In this document: one piece after another, positions 1-13,947 of the stretch
Layout of the letters: every line of letters starts with the position of its first letter
How positions within the stretch are numbered: the first letter of the stretch is position 1
NCBI RefSeq assembly: GCF_000381025.1
Contig: NZ_KB905815.1
Location: forward strand, 231,789 to 295,788
Source of the DNA: Streptomyces sulphureus DSM 40104
Lineage (GTDB): Bacteria > Actinomycetota > Actinomycetes > Streptomycetales > Streptomycetaceae
Reading direction: 5' to 3'
Length of the DNA: 64,000 bases
Position numbers and translations under genes: made by a program
The notes under the pieces: model-generated
Told to the model about the DNA's origin: nothing
The model's database searches: none
What the model saw: only the letters and a program-made list of their open reading frames with translations

Positions 1-19
1 GAAGCAGGCCGCCGAGACG

Positions 20-1708
20 ATGGCCGCAGGCGGCATGAGCAGGCGCCGCATCATGCAGCTCCTCGGCGCCGCCGGCGTGACGACGGCCGCAGGCGCCGCG
101 ACGGCGGACCCCGCGATGGCTGCGGCGGCCGGCCCGGCGGCCGGTGACGGCTACGAGCCCCCGAAGGGCCTCGCCAAGGACTCCCCCGCGAAGACCTCGG
201 CGCTCTCCTGGATCGAGCGCCAGGAGAAGCGCATCGTGGGGCTCAACGACGAGATATGGGAGAACGCCGAGTTGAGCCTGCGCGAGTGGAAGTCCTCGCT
301 CGCCCAGGCCGAGTTCCTCGAACAGGCAGGCTTCGACGTGGAGTTCGGCACCGCCGGCTTCCCCACGGCGTTCACGGCGACCTTCACGAGCGGCTCGGGC
401 GGCCCCGTCCTCGGGTTCAGCGGCGAGTACGACGCGCTCCCCGGCCTCTCGCAGCGCAAGGGCGCGGGCGAGCACGCACCGCTGGAGTACATCCACGACC
501 CCTTCTCCCCCACCTACGGCCCCGGGCACGGCTGCGGCCACTGCGCGCTCGGCACCGCGGCGGCAGCGGCGGCGGCAGCGGTCGCGCGCGCGTCGAAGCA
601 GCACGGGCTCGACGTCACCGTGAAGTTCTTCGGCTCGACCGCGGAGGAACAGCTCATCGGCAAGACCTACGCGGTCAGCAAGGGCGTCTACGACGACCTC
701 GACGCCTTCCTCGACTGGCACCCCTCGACGGCCAACGCCACCGGCTGGGACACCTCGACGGCGATGACGGCCGTGACCTTCACCTTCCTCGGCGTCGCCG
801 GGCACGGCGGCAGCCCGCTCGGCAACAAGAGCGCGCTCGACGCCGCCGTGATGATGGCGACGATGTCGGAGTTCCTCCGCGAGGAGGCGATGGCGCCCTC
901 GGCACGGCTGCACTGGGCGATCGTCAACGGCGGGGACATTCCCAACGTCACCCCGGAGAAGGCGGAGATCTCCTACTACGTCCGCGAGGGGAGCCCGGAG
1001 CGCGTCGAGTCGCTGCTGGAGAAGGTGATCGCCGTCTCCGAGGCGGCGGCGAAGGCGAGCCGTACGAGCGTCCGGCACAAGATCACGTCGGCGTGCTGGA
1101 ACCAGCTTCCCTCCCGCTCCTTCGCCGAGCTGATGTACGACAACATGCGGCGGATCGGGCCGCCGAACCACTCCGACGAGGCCCAGCAGATCGCCAAGTC
1201 CCTGCAGAAGTCCCTCGGCCTCCCGCAGAAGGGCCTCCACGACGAGATCGGCGAACTCACCCCGCCCAACCCGGTCTTCAACGGCGGCGGCTCCACGGAC
1301 GTCGCCGACATCAGTTGGCAGGTGCCGACGGTCTCGCTCGGAACGGCGCTCGCACCCGTCGGCTCGAAGATGCACACCTGGTCGACGGCGTCGTGCGCGG
1401 GCTCGGCGCCCGGGCACGCGGCACTGCTCGCCGCGGCGAAGTACCTCGCGGCGACCGCGCTCGACCTGGTCGTGCAGCCGAAGCTGCTGAAGGCCCTGAA
1501 GAAGGAGTTCGCCGAGCGCACCGAGGACGTCGACTGGAAGACGGCCCTCCCCGACGGGTACGAGCCGCCGATGTACGAACCGCCGTCCTGGTTCCTCGAG
1601 AAGACGGGCCAGAGCTGGCCGCCCGAGAACATCACCTGGCCCCCGGCGCAGGTGATCAGCAAGGAGAAGTTCTCTTCGCTGGGCCCCGAGTTGGAGCCCC
1701 AGTACTGA
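20..1708 (+). CDS. Exported M20-family amidohydrolase (AbgB-like)
   Basis: About 562 residues resembling M20 metallo-amidohydrolases of the aminobenzoyl-glutamate utilisation (AbgB) type, which hydrolyse amide bonds of N-acyl amino acids. Metal-site motifs are visible: GHGCGHCALG near residue 175, DWHPS near 235 and GVAGHGGSP near 255. The N-terminus carries a twin-arginine stretch (SRRRIMQLLG) followed by an Ala-rich hydrophobic segment, so Tat export is likely. The start is uncertain: the frame stays open to the window edge, and a second ATG at 35 sits directly before the arginines. It converges on gltD. The family is clear; the substrate cannot be read from the sequence. Confidence 0.8.
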   Translation: MAAGGMSRRRIMQLLGAAGVTTAAGAATADPAMAAAAGPAAGDGYEPPKGLAKDSPAKTSALSWIERQEKRIVGLNDEIWENAELSLREWKSSLAQAEFLEQAGFDVEFGTAGFPTAFTATFTSGSGGPVLGFSGEYDALPGLSQRKGAGEHAPLEYIHDPFSPTYGPGHGCGHCALGTAAAAAAAAVARASKQHGLDVTVKFFGSTAEEQLIGKTYAVSKGVYDDLDAFLDWHPSTANATGWDTSTAMTAVTFTFLGVAGHGGSPLGNKSALDAAVMMATMSEFLREEAMAPSARLHWAIVNGGDIPNVTPEKAEISYYVREGSPERVESLLEKVIAVSEAAAKASRTSVRHKITSACWNQLPSRSFAELMYDNMRRIGPPNHSDEAQQIAKSLQKSLGLPQKGLHDEIGELTPPNPVFNGGGSTDVADISWQVPTVSLGTALAPVGSKMHTWSTASCAGSAPGHAALLAAAKYLAATALDLVVQPKLLKALKKEFAERTEDVDWKTALPDGYEPPMYEPPSWFLEKTGQSWPPENITWPPAQVISKEKFSSLGPELEPQY

Positions 1709-1717
1709 GGACGTGAC

Positions 1718-1797
1718 GGCGGCGCCCCGCACCCGGCAGCGCGATGCGGGCGCGGGGCGCCGCCCGTGCGGCCGCCGCCGGGCGGTGGCCGCACGGG
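1718..1797. terminator. Two strong hairpins between convergent genes
   Basis: A 13-bp perfect stem (1718-1730 with 1752-1764, arms starting GGCGGCGCC) is followed by an 11-bp perfect stem (1763-1773 with 1787-1797, arm CCCGTGCGGCC). They fill the gap between the amidohydrolase stop and the gltD stop and probably act as a bidirectional terminator. There is no U-tract, which is usual in streptomycetes. Confidence 0.7.
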
Positions 1798-1805
1798 TGC
1801 GGGGG

Positions 1806-3261
1806 TCAGACGGTGAGCGCCCGGTCCGTCGGCCGGATCGGCGCCGGGAGCGCGCTCGCGCCGCCGGCGAGGTGCCGGTCGACGCCCTTCGCCGCGGAGC
1901 GCCCCTCGGCGATCGCCCAGACGATGAGGGACTGCCCGCGCCCGGCGTCGCCCGCGACGTACACGCCGGGGACGTTGGTGGCGAACTCGGCGTCGCGCGC
2001 GACGTTGCCGCGCTCGTCGAGGTCGAGGCCGAACTGCTCGACGAGGCCGTTCTCCCTGTCGATGCCGGTGAACCCCATGGCCAGCGTGACGAGTTGGGCG
2101 GGGATCTTCCGCTCGGTGCCCGGCTTCTGCGTCAGCTTGCCTTCGACCATCTCGACCTCGACCAGGTGGAGCCACTGGACGTTGCCGTCCTCGTCGCCCT
2201 CGAAGCGGGTGGTGTTCACCGAGTAGACGCGCTCGCCGCCCTCCTCGTGCGCCGAGGTGACCTTGTAGAGCATCGGGAAGGTCGGCCACGGCTGGTGCGG
2301 CGCGCGCTCCTCGCCCGGCTTCGGCATGATCTCCAACTGCGTGACGGAGGCCGCGCCCTGCCGGTGCGCGGTGCCGACGCAGTCGGCACCGGTGTCGCCG
2401 CCGCCGATGACGACGACGTGCTTGCCCTCCGCGGAGATCGGCGGGGTGACGTAGTCGCCCTCCTGGACCTTGTTGGAGAGCGGCAGGTACTCCATCGCCT
2501 GGTGGATGCCGTTCAACTCGCGTCCGGGCGCCGGCAGTTCGCGGGCCGTGGTGGAGCCGGCCGCGATCACGACGGCGTCGTGGCGCTTGCGGAGCTTCGC
2601 CGCGTCGAGGTCCCGGCCGATCTCCACACCGGTGCGGAACTTGGTGCCCTCCGCGCGCATCTGCTCGATACGGCGGTTGATGTGCCGCTTCTCCATCTTG
2701 AACTCGGGGATGCCGTACCGCAGCAGCCCGCCGAGGCGGTCGGCGCGCTCGTAGACGACCACGGTGTGCCCTGCGCGGGTCAACTGCTGCGCGGCGGCGA
2801 GCCCCGAGGGCCCGGAACCGATCACCGCGACCGTCTTCCCCGAGAGGCGCTCGGGCGGCTGCGGCGTGACGAGGCCGCAGGCCCACGCCTTGTCGATGAT
2901 GCTGACCTCGACGTTCTTGATCGTCACCGGCTCCTGGCTGATGCCGAGGACACAGGCGGACTCGCACGGCGCAGGGCACAGCCGCCCGGTGAACTCCGGG
3001 AAGTTGTTGGTCGCGTGGAGCCGCTCGCTCGCCGCCGACCAGTCGTCCCGGTAGGCGTAGTCGTTCCACTCGGGGATGAGGTTCCCCAGCGGACAGCCGT
3101 TGTGGCAGAACGGGATGCCGCAGTCCATGCAGCGCCCCGCCTGCTCGCTGACGATCGGCAGCAGCGAGCCGGGGACGTAGACCTCGTTCCAGTCCCTGAC
3201 GCGCTCCTCGACGGGGCGCGACTGGGCGCCCTCGCGCTCGGTGGTGAGAAAGCCCTTCGGG

Positions 3262-3269
<8 letters not shown>
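1806..3269 (-). CDS. gltD: Glutamate synthase (NADPH) small subunit
   Basis: 487 residues, the normal size for the GOGAT beta subunit, which passes electrons from NAD(P)H through FAD and Fe-S clusters to the large subunit. N-terminal cluster cysteines lie at residues 47, 50, 55 and 59 ([13 protein letters not shown]) with a second group near 97-105 (CPAPCESAC). A first dinucleotide fold (GSGPSG) lies near residue 150 and a second (GGGDTGADC) near 290. The ATG overlaps the end of gltB by 8 bp, so the two are translationally coupled as gltBD. It makes glutamate from glutamine and 2-oxoglutarate with GltB. Confidence 0.97.
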
Positions 3270-7860
<4,591 letters not shown>

Positions 7861-8213
7861 CGGCTCTCCCGTCGTCTCGTGGCAATCGCACGCGCCGAGG
7901 GACGACGTTGGCCCTCTGCATGAACAAATTTTCGCGCAGGTTACATCATCACCCTCTTCCCACTGCACGGAAACTCCGGACCACCATGCGGACGCACAGG
8001 GACGCCTGGGATGTGTGCACGGAGGTGCCGTGCGAGGGAAGAGGGGTCTGTGGACCCGCTGTCTCAAAAGGGTGCGGAAGGTCTCCGCTCAAGTACGCGC
8101 TGCGCCCCGGGCTTCGTTGCCCTTGGGCTTTCCGGCTTCTGCCCGGCACGCAAGAGACTGAAACCGCCGAGTAACACGGGATCACGCCCGGGAGCCGTGG
8201 AGCACGCCGTGGG
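7861..8213. other. Intergenic region upstream of gltB
   Basis: 353 bases between the gltB start and the end of the VIT-family gene, which is also on the minus strand. It carries the gltB promoter region, including a GlnR-like site. No other gene, hairpin terminator or RNA could be supported. Confidence 0.5.
7929..7944 (-). promoter_or_regulatory. GlnR-type box upstream of gltB
   Basis: On the coding strand the sequence reads GTAAC-CTGCGC-GAAAA, matching the streptomycete GlnR half-site pattern gTnAC-n6-GaAAc with correct spacing. It lies about 70-85 bases upstream of the gltB start. GlnR control of nitrogen-assimilation genes is established in streptomycetes; control of this particular gene is inferred. 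Confidence 0.45.
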
Positions 8214-8945
8214 TCAACCCACAGCGACACCGAAGAGCGCCCCGAGCCCGTACGTCAGCGCAGCGGCACCGCCGCCCAGCGCGAGCTGACGCAGCCCGCT
8301 GAACCACCAGCTTCGCGCCGTCACCTTGGCGACGACCGCCCCGCAGAGGAACAGCCCCAGCAAGGCCACGACCACGGCGGGCAGCAGCGCCGTCGCCCCG
8401 AAGAGGTACGGCAGCACCGGCAGCACCGCGCCCGCGCTGAACGCGAGCAGCGAGGAGACGGCGGCGACCGTCGGGGAAGGCAGGTCGTCCGGATCGATGC
8501 CCAGCTCCTCGCGGGCGTGCACCTCCAGCGCCCGCTCCGGATCCCGGTGGAGCTGCCGCGCCACCTCCCTCGCCAGCTCGGGATCGACGCCGCGCCCCTC
8601 GTAGACGGCGGCGAGCTCGCGCACCTCCGCCTCCGGGTGCTTCCGCAGCTCCCGGCGCTCGACCTCCAACTCCGCCTGTACCAACTCCCGTTGGGAGGCG
8701 ACGGAGTGGTATTCGCCCGCCGCCATCGAGAAGGCGCCGGCCGCGAGTCCGACAAGGCCGGAGAGCACGATGGCCTGTGGCGAGGCGGAGGAGCCCGCAA
8801 CGCCCGTCATCAGGCCGAGGTTGGAGACGAGCCCGTCCATGGCACCGAAGACCGCGGGCCGCAGCCATCCCCCGCTCACGTCGCGGTGGTGCGGCGCACC
8901 GTCCGCTGACTCGCCGTGCTCCCGTTCGGCTATGCCGGTGCTCAT
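8214..8945 (-). CDS. VIT1/CCC1-family iron/manganese transporter
   Basis: 243 residues. The first membrane helix carries the family signature DGLVSNLGL near residue 35. A charged cytoplasmic stretch (about 90-145, with ELAREVARQL and HAREELGID) fits the VIT metal-binding helical insert. Three further hydrophobic helices follow at the C-terminus. Members export Fe2+ or Mn2+ from the cytoplasm (or into vacuoles in eukaryotes), lowering metal toxicity. The ATG at 8945 has AGGGAG 12 bases upstream. It is divergent from the YoaK-type gene and not in an obvious operon. Confidence 0.85.
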   Translation of the reverse strand: MSTGIAEREHGESADGAPHHRDVSGGWLRPAVFGAMDGLVSNLGLMTGVAGSSASPQAIVLSGLVGLAAGAFSMAAGEYHSVASQRELVQAELEVERRELRKHPEAEVRELAAVYEGRGVDPELAREVARQLHRDPERALEVHAREELGIDPDDLPSPTVAAVSSLLAFSAGAVLPVLPYLFGATALLPAVVVALLGLFLCGAVVAKVTARSWWFSGLRQLALGGGAAALTYGLGALFGVAVG

Positions 8946-9191
8946 GGTGGTGACCCGCTCCCTTCGACGGCGGAAGCCGGCGCTCCGGCGCCGCCTCTCC
9001 CAGCTCGAAGGTAGGCACACTCCCGCCGACCGCGCCAGCAAGGAAGGCCGAACTAACCGCGCTGACCTGCGGTTTCGTCGAAGCCCCCCCCGCCCCGCAC
9101 ACCCGAGAGCCGGCCCGCGGATGCGGACCGGTGGGACCCGGTGGACGATGAGCCGCGTGTACACAGCAGGCGCCCCGCGCGGGCGGCACCG

Positions 9192-9974
9192 ATGAACGCC
9201 CGGCGCCGCGCCTCCGCCCACGACGAACCGCCGCCCGAACCCCGGGCGGCCGATCCGTCGGGCCCCCGCGCCCAGTTGACGCTCCTGCTCCTGGCGACCG
9301 CTTCGGGCAGCGTGGACGCGCTCGCCTTCACCGCGCTCGGCGGCGTCTTCGCCGGGGTGATGACGGGAAACCTCGTGCTCGGCGGCGTCGCGGCGGCCGG
9401 TGCCGCGCCGCCCGGGCACATCTGGTCCGCTGCCTGTGCCCTGGGCGGGTACGCGGTGGGGACGGCGGCTGTCGCGCTGCTGACGCGATGGGCGCGGTCG
9501 GCGTCGTCCGCGGAACCGGGGCGGCTGTGGCCGCGCCGGGTGAGGCTCGCCTTCGGCGCCGAGGCGCTGGTGCTCGCCGTGCTCGCCGGGTGCTGGATCG
9601 CGGCCGGGTCCGCGCCTGCCGACCGCTGGCAGACGCTGCTCGTCGTCGGTTACGCGACCGCGATGGGCGCGCAGGCGACGGCGCTCCTCGCCGCCGGCCG
9701 CAGCGGCGCCCCGACGACGTACTTCACCAGCACCCTCACCACCCTCCTCGCGCGCCTCGCGACGGGGACCGCCCGGTCGGCCGGCGCACACCCGTCCGAC
9801 CTGTGGATCGCCGCGCGCCTCGCCTGCCTCGTCGCCGGCGCGGGCGGCGCCGTGGGGCTGCATGCCGCGGTGGCGGCGCCTGCCGCGCTGCTGCCGGTCG
9901 GGCTCGTCGGCGCGGCAGGGGCCGTCACGGTCGTGGGTGACCGGCGCAACTCCCGTGCGCACGGGCGGAGTTGA
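9192..9974 (+). CDS. YoaK-type (DUF1275) membrane protein
   Basis: 260 residues from the ATG at 9192. After a basic Pro/Arg-rich N-tail come about six hydrophobic helices. Family-like motifs are ATASGSVDALAFTALGGVF and the following VMTGNLVLGG near residues 35-65, and a GAQA...TTYFTSTLT stretch near 155-175. The molecular function of the family is not established. An in-frame ATG lies 51 bases upstream, but that extension is not family-like. It converges on the mnh operon, its stop only 3 bases from the mnhG end. Confidence 0.75.
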   Translation: MNARRRASAHDEPPPEPRAADPSGPRAQLTLLLLATASGSVDALAFTALGGVFAGVMTGNLVLGGVAAAGAAPPGHIWSAACALGGYAVGTAAVALLTRWARSASSAEPGRLWPRRVRLAFGAEALVLAVLAGCWIAAGSAPADRWQTLLVVGYATAMGAQATALLAAGRSGAPTTYFTSTLTTLLARLATGTARSAGAHPSDLWIAARLACLVAGAGGAVGLHAAVAAPAALLPVGLVGAAGAVTVVGDRRNSRAHGRS

Positions 9975-9977
9975 CGA

Positions 9978-10466
9978 CTAGGCCGCGCTCGGGCCGCGAT
10001 CCTCCGGGCTGCCGCCCCCTTCGCTCGAACCCTCGCCTGACGCGGCGGAGGTGTCCCCGCCCGCGTCCACCGGTTCCGCCTCGCCCCGCCGCTCGGCGGC
10101 GCGCTGCGCCTCCCTGCGCTGCTCGGCCTCCTCTATCGCCTCACCGAGCTCGTCGAGGACGAGCCGCTGGCGGTCGAGGCGGCCGCGGTAGCCGGCGCGG
10201 CCGACCATGTGCGCGGCGACCGGCGTCGTCACCAGTTGGAAGATCGCGATCAGGATCAGCGTCGTGACGTCGACGACGGTGCGCAGCCAGAGCGCGGCGC
10301 CTCCGAGGACGAACAGCAGGCCCAGCGCCTGCGGCTTGGTCGCCGCGTGCATGCGGGTCAACACGTCGGGGAGGCGCATCAGTCCGATGCCGGCGACGAG
10401 GCAGAGCAGCGCGCCGAGGAGCATGAAGACGGCACCGGTCCAGTCGACGACCGCGGCCCAGTTCAT
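9978..10466 (-). CDS. mnhG: Mrp/Mnh antiporter subunit G
   Basis: 162 residues. Three membrane helices with MnhG/PhaG features (GIGLMRLPDVLTRMHAATK near 27-45, then FQLVTTPVAAHMVGRA near 75-90). It is a small membrane subunit of the multi-subunit Na+(K+)/H+ antiporter. The C-terminal 70 residues form a charged Arg/Glu-rich tail and then a Gly/Ser-rich tail beyond the usual length. The ATG overlaps the mnhF stop by 4 bp; last gene of the operon. Confidence 0.93.
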   Translation of the reverse strand: MNWAAVVDWTGAVFMLLGALLCLVAGIGLMRLPDVLTRMHAATKPQALGLLFVLGGAALWLRTVVDVTTLILIAIFQLVTTPVAAHMVGRAGYRGRLDRQRLVLDELGEAIEEAEQRREAQRAAERRGEAEPVDAGGDTSAASGEGSSEGGGSPEDRGPSAA

Positions 10467-10870
10467 CGGTTCTTCCTCCGTCCGCCGCCGTTCCTGCCCT
10501 CGTTGCCGTCGCTGCCTTTGCGCCCTTTGGGCCGCGTCGACCAGGAGCCGACGTTCTGCTCCGCGAGGGTGTCGGCGCTCTTGCCCGCGTAACGGCTCTC
10601 GTCGACGTCGGTCGTCCCGGCCTCGTCCCGCAGCGTCATGAACCGCGCGATCGCGACGGAGCCCGTGAACCCGAGGAAGGCGAGAACGAGCATCACCGGC
10701 AGGTAGAACGGCACATGCTGGACGGCGGTGTAGACGCCGATCCCCGCCATTATCACGGAGACCAGCGCGTCGAGTGCGACCGCGCGGTCGAGGGTGGACG
10801 GGCCGATCGCCAACCGCGCGGCCACCAGGACCCCCGCGGCGATGAGGACCGCCGCGACCACGAGCATCAT
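10463..10870 (-). CDS. mnhF: Mrp/Mnh antiporter subunit F
   Basis: 135 residues. Three hydrophobic helices with the MnhF signature (GPSTLDRAVALDAL near 23-36). The last 55 residues are a hydrophilic tail ending in basic Gly/Arg repeats, unusual beside the roughly 90-residue family norm. The ATG at 10870 shares one base with the mnhE stop (TGATG); GTG codons just upstream are alternatives. It assembles with subunits A-E and G in the cytoplasmic membrane. Confidence 0.92.
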   Translation of the reverse strand: MMLVVAAVLIAAGVLVAARLAIGPSTLDRAVALDALVSVIMAGIGVYTAVQHVPFYLPVMLVLAFLGFTGSVAIARFMTLRDEAGTTDVDESRYAGKSADTLAEQNVGSWSTRPKGRKGSDGNEGRNGGGRRKNR

Positions 10871-11460
10871 CACGTCCACGGGCCGATCACCCTCTCCGCT
10901 GTCTCGGCCGCCTCCATGGCGGCGACGTCGTCGGGCGTGCCGAACGCGCGGACCACCCGGGCCTCCAGGCGCAGCACCTCGTGCACCGCCCGCTCCCGCT
11001 CGGCGAGGCTGTCGGCGCCGAGCACGTGGATGTAGAGGGTGCCGGTCGCGCGGTGCACCTCCAGCACGGTGCTGCCGGGGACGGCGGAGACGGCGATGGC
11101 GGTGCCCGTCATCATCAGGTCGCCCGGGCAGCGCATCCGCACCCGCAGCACGGCCCAGGAGGGCTTGCTCTGGCCGAGGATGAAGCGGTTCAGCCGCCAA
11201 CTGGAGATGAGCATGTCGAGCACGAAGCGCGCAAGGAACCTGGTGAACCCCAGGAGGTGCAGGCGCGCCTGCGTCTCGATCGGCGGCAGCGGGAAGACGA
11301 CGCAGACGAGCACGCCCACGAGGAGCCCGGTGAGGACGTTCGCCACCGAGAGTTCGCCCCAGAGCAGCACCCACACGATCATCAGCCCGACGATCATGGG
11401 CCACTGTGTCGCGCGGAACCGCCCCGGCGCCTGCTCTTTGAACCTCTGCGGAGAGGTCAC
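10870..11460 (-). CDS. mnhE: Mrp/Mnh antiporter subunit E
   Basis: 196 residues from a GTG that overlaps the mnhD stop by 4 bp (GTGA). Hydrophobic N-terminal helices (WVLLWGELSVANVLTGLLVG near 30-50) are followed by a soluble part containing PGSTVLEV and LYIHVLG, as usual in MnhE. The C-terminal stretch is Glu/Arg/Ala-rich. It is a structural subunit of the antiporter. Confidence 0.93.
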   Translation of the reverse strand: MTSPQRFKEQAPGRFRATQWPMIVGLMIVWVLLWGELSVANVLTGLLVGVLVCVVFPLPPIETQARLHLLGFTRFLARFVLDMLISSWRLNRFILGQSKPSWAVLRVRMRCPGDLMMTGTAIAVSAVPGSTVLEVHRATGTLYIHVLGADSLAERERAVHEVLRLEARVVRAFGTPDDVAAMEAAETAERVIGPWT

Positions 11461-13244
11461 CTGTCCATCACCGCCGATACGTACGGGGTCCGCTCGATGA
11501 GCTCGTCGGCCGTGCGCCCGGTGAAGTCGAAGAGCGGACCGGCGAGGGCGGTGAAGGCGAGTCCGAAGAGGACCAACCCCACCGTTGAGCCGATCATGCT
11601 CGCGGGGAGCCGGGTGGTCGTGGTGACCTGCTGGCCGCCGAAGGTCGCCGTCTGCGTGTGCCCGGCCGGTGCGGGCGCCTCCTGCCTGGCGGTGTCGGTG
11701 GCGGTGCCGACCGCCACGTGCGCTTCCTCCGGCGCGCGTCCCGAGCCTACCGGCGGCTGGGAGGCGGGGGCACCGGTGTCGGACGCGGTGCCGGTGTCGC
11801 CCTGTTCGCGGCTCGCCTCCGCCTCGGACTCGTCGGTCTCCTCGTCGGTCTCCTCGGAGTCCAACACGGCGCCCACCTCGTAGAGTTCGGCCGGCGCCGC
11901 GCGCCAGAAGGCGAGGTTCCAGACCTTCGCCATCGCGTAGAGCGTCAGCAGCGAGGTGAGGGTGCCCCCGGCGACGAGCACGTACGCGAGGACGCTGCCG
12001 TCGGCGACGCCCGCGCGCAGCAGGCCCAGTTTGCCGAGGAACCCGGAGAGCGGGGGGATGCCGGCGAGGTTCATCGCGGGGATGAAGAAGAGGATCGCGA
12101 GCAGCGGTGAGAGCGTCGCCAGCCCGCCGAGCCGTTGGAGGTCGGTGGAGCCGCCTCTCCGCTCGATCAGCCCCACGACGAGGAAGAGCGTCGTCTGCAC
12201 GGTGATGTGGTGGGCGACGTAGAAGATCGCCCCCTCGAAGCCCTCCGGGGTCGCCAGCGCGATCCCGAAGATCATGTATCCCATGTGGCTGATGAGCGTG
12301 AAGGAGAGCAGCCGCTTGAGGTCGGTCTGGGCCACGGCCCCGACGATGCCGACGAGGAGCGAGAGCAGCGCGACGATCATCAGCACGTCGGTGAGCCGGG
12401 TGCCGGGGAAGAGGAGCGTCTGCGAGCGGAGCATCGAGTAGACGCCGACCTTGGTGAGGAGCCCCGCGAAGACGGCGGTCACCGGGGCGGGCGCCGTCGG
12501 ATAGGAGTCGGGTAGCCAGGCGGCGAGCGGGAAGACCGCAGCTTTGATCCCGAAGACCCCGAGGAGCGCGATCTCCATCAGCGTGGTGACGCCGTCCGGC
12601 AACTTCTCGATCGCCGCCGGCAGTTCGGCCATCGTCACGGTGCCGGTGGCCCCGTAGACCATGACGATCGCCACCAGGAAGAGCACCGAGGAGAGGAGCG
12701 AGACGATCGCATACGTCGCCCCCGCGCGGATGCGCGCGATGGTGCCGCCCAGCGTCAGCAGCACGAAGCTGGCGACGAGCATGATCTCGAAGCCGACGTA
12801 CAGGTTGAAGAGATCGCCCGCGAGGAAGGTGTCCGAGACGCCGGCGACGAGCACCAGGTACGACGGGTGGAAGACGCTGAGCGGCGTCGCCCCTTCCCGG
12901 TCCGCCATGCCCTGGCCGTTGGAGTAGACGAGCACGCCGAGCGTCACCGATGTCGAGACCACCAGCATCAGCGCGGAGAGCCGGTCGGCGACGAGCACGA
13001 TCCCCACAGGGGGCGCCCACCCGCCGGCGTACATCACCTGCGGGCCCTCTTTGTCCGCCACGACGAGCAGCACCAACGAGACGATCACGACCAGCGACAG
13101 CACGACGATGCTGATGGCGCGCTGGGTGCGCTGGAGGCGCAGCCCGATGGCGAGCTTCAGTCCGGCCGCGAAGAGCGGCAGGATCACGGGCAGGGGGACG
13201 AGTGCGGAGGCGACGGAGGCGGCCTCCGAGGGTCCGGCGCTCAT
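11457..13244 (-). CDS. mnhD: Mrp/Mnh antiporter subunit D (proton-conducting)
   Basis: 595 residues, homologous to the NuoN/NuoM/MnhD proton-translocating membrane subunits. About 13-14 hydrophobic helices, with the conserved FGIKAAVFPLAAWLPDSYP (near 235) and DLKRLLSFTLISHMGY (near 310) regions. Between the last helices, residues about 454-546, it carries a roughly 90-residue acidic then Thr/Ala/Pro-rich insert absent from typical homologues of about 500 residues. Probably forms a proton channel with MnhA. Confidence 0.95.
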   Translation of the reverse strand: MSAGPSEAASVASALVPLPVILPLFAAGLKLAIGLRLQRTQRAISIVVLSLVVIVSLVLLVVADKEGPQVMYAGGWAPPVGIVLVADRLSALMLVVSTSVTLGVLVYSNGQGMADREGATPLSVFHPSYLVLVAGVSDTFLAGDLFNLYVGFEIMLVASFVLLTLGGTIARIRAGATYAIVSLLSSVLFLVAIVMVYGATGTVTMAELPAAIEKLPDGVTTLMEIALLGVFGIKAAVFPLAAWLPDSYPTAPAPVTAVFAGLLTKVGVYSMLRSQTLLFPGTRLTDVLMIVALLSLLVGIVGAVAQTDLKRLLSFTLISHMGYMIFGIALATPEGFEGAIFYVAHHITVQTTLFLVVGLIERRGGSTDLQRLGGLATLSPLLAILFFIPAMNLAGIPPLSGFLGKLGLLRAGVADGSVLAYVLVAGGTLTSLLTLYAMAKVWNLAFWRAAPAELYEVGAVLDSEETDEETDESEAEASREQGDTGTASDTGAPASQPPVGSGRAPEEAHVAVGTATDTARQEAPAPAGHTQTATFGGQQVTTTTRLPASMIGSTVGLVLFGLAFTALAGPLFDFTGRTADELIERTPYVSAVMDR

Positions 13245-13314
13245 GGGCGCTCCCTCGCAAGGTCGGGGTGTGCGGGTGCCGGGCGCAGGTGCGGCCCGAC
13301 GGGGTCACTCGGTG

Positions 13315-13947
13315 TCACCTGTCGGCTCCCAGAATCGTCTCCCACGGGTCGTCCTCCTCCGCGGTCTCCTCGGCGGTCTGCTCGGCCCGCGCCTGCCGTG
13401 CGCGGTGCGCCCGTGCGTCGGCGCGCGCTCGGTCCTTCAACTCGCGGTAGCGGTCACGGGCTTTGCCGAGCCGCTGGTACGCGCGGCGCTCCGCGGCCCG
13501 CTGCTCCTCCTCCGAGCCGACCATGCTCTGGTACGCCTCGCGCCAGTCGTTGTAGGTGGCCCGCAGGCGCTCCCGCTCCTCCATGTAGACGGCGCGCCTG
13601 GCGACGCGGATGTCCTCCACGTCGTCCTGCACGTCGTCGCTTCCGGAGAGCTGCCAGGCGCGGTACGCCATCGTCACGAGGAACGCCGTGAGCGCCAGCG
13701 TGATGACGATGGCGGTGAGGATGAACGCCTGCGGCAGCGGGTCGACGATAGTCGACGTGTCGGCGCCGAAGCCGAGCAGCGGTGCGTCGCCCGCGGCCCC
13801 CGCCGTGGTGAGGACGAGGATGTTGGTCCCGTTGCCGAGGAGCACCGAGCCGAGCAGGATGCGCGTCAGCGGGCGGCAGAGCAGCAGCGTGGTGCCGGCT
13901 CCGAAGAGGGTGCCGCCGACGATGACGAGCGCCAGGGTCAAGGTCAT
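13315..13947 (-). CDS. mnhC: Mrp/Mnh antiporter subunit C
   Basis: 210 residues. The first 115 are a three-helix NuoK-like domain (GSVLLGNGTNILVL, then DPLPQAFILTAIVITLALTA), the complete MnhC size. The remaining 95 are a highly charged helical tail rich in Arg, Glu and Ala, ending in DDPWETILGADR and likely to be coiled coil in the cytoplasm. The ATG overlaps the mnhA stop by 4 bp. A 70-bp gap separates it from mnhD. Confidence 0.93.
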   Translation of the reverse strand: MTLTLALVIVGGTLFGAGTTLLLCRPLTRILLGSVLLGNGTNILVLTTAGAAGDAPLLGFGADTSTIVDPLPQAFILTAIVITLALTAFLVTMAYRAWQLSGSDDVQDDVEDIRVARRAVYMEERERLRATYNDWREAYQSMVGSEEEQRAAERRAYQRLGKARDRYRELKDRARADARAHRARQARAEQTAEETAEEDDPWETILGADR

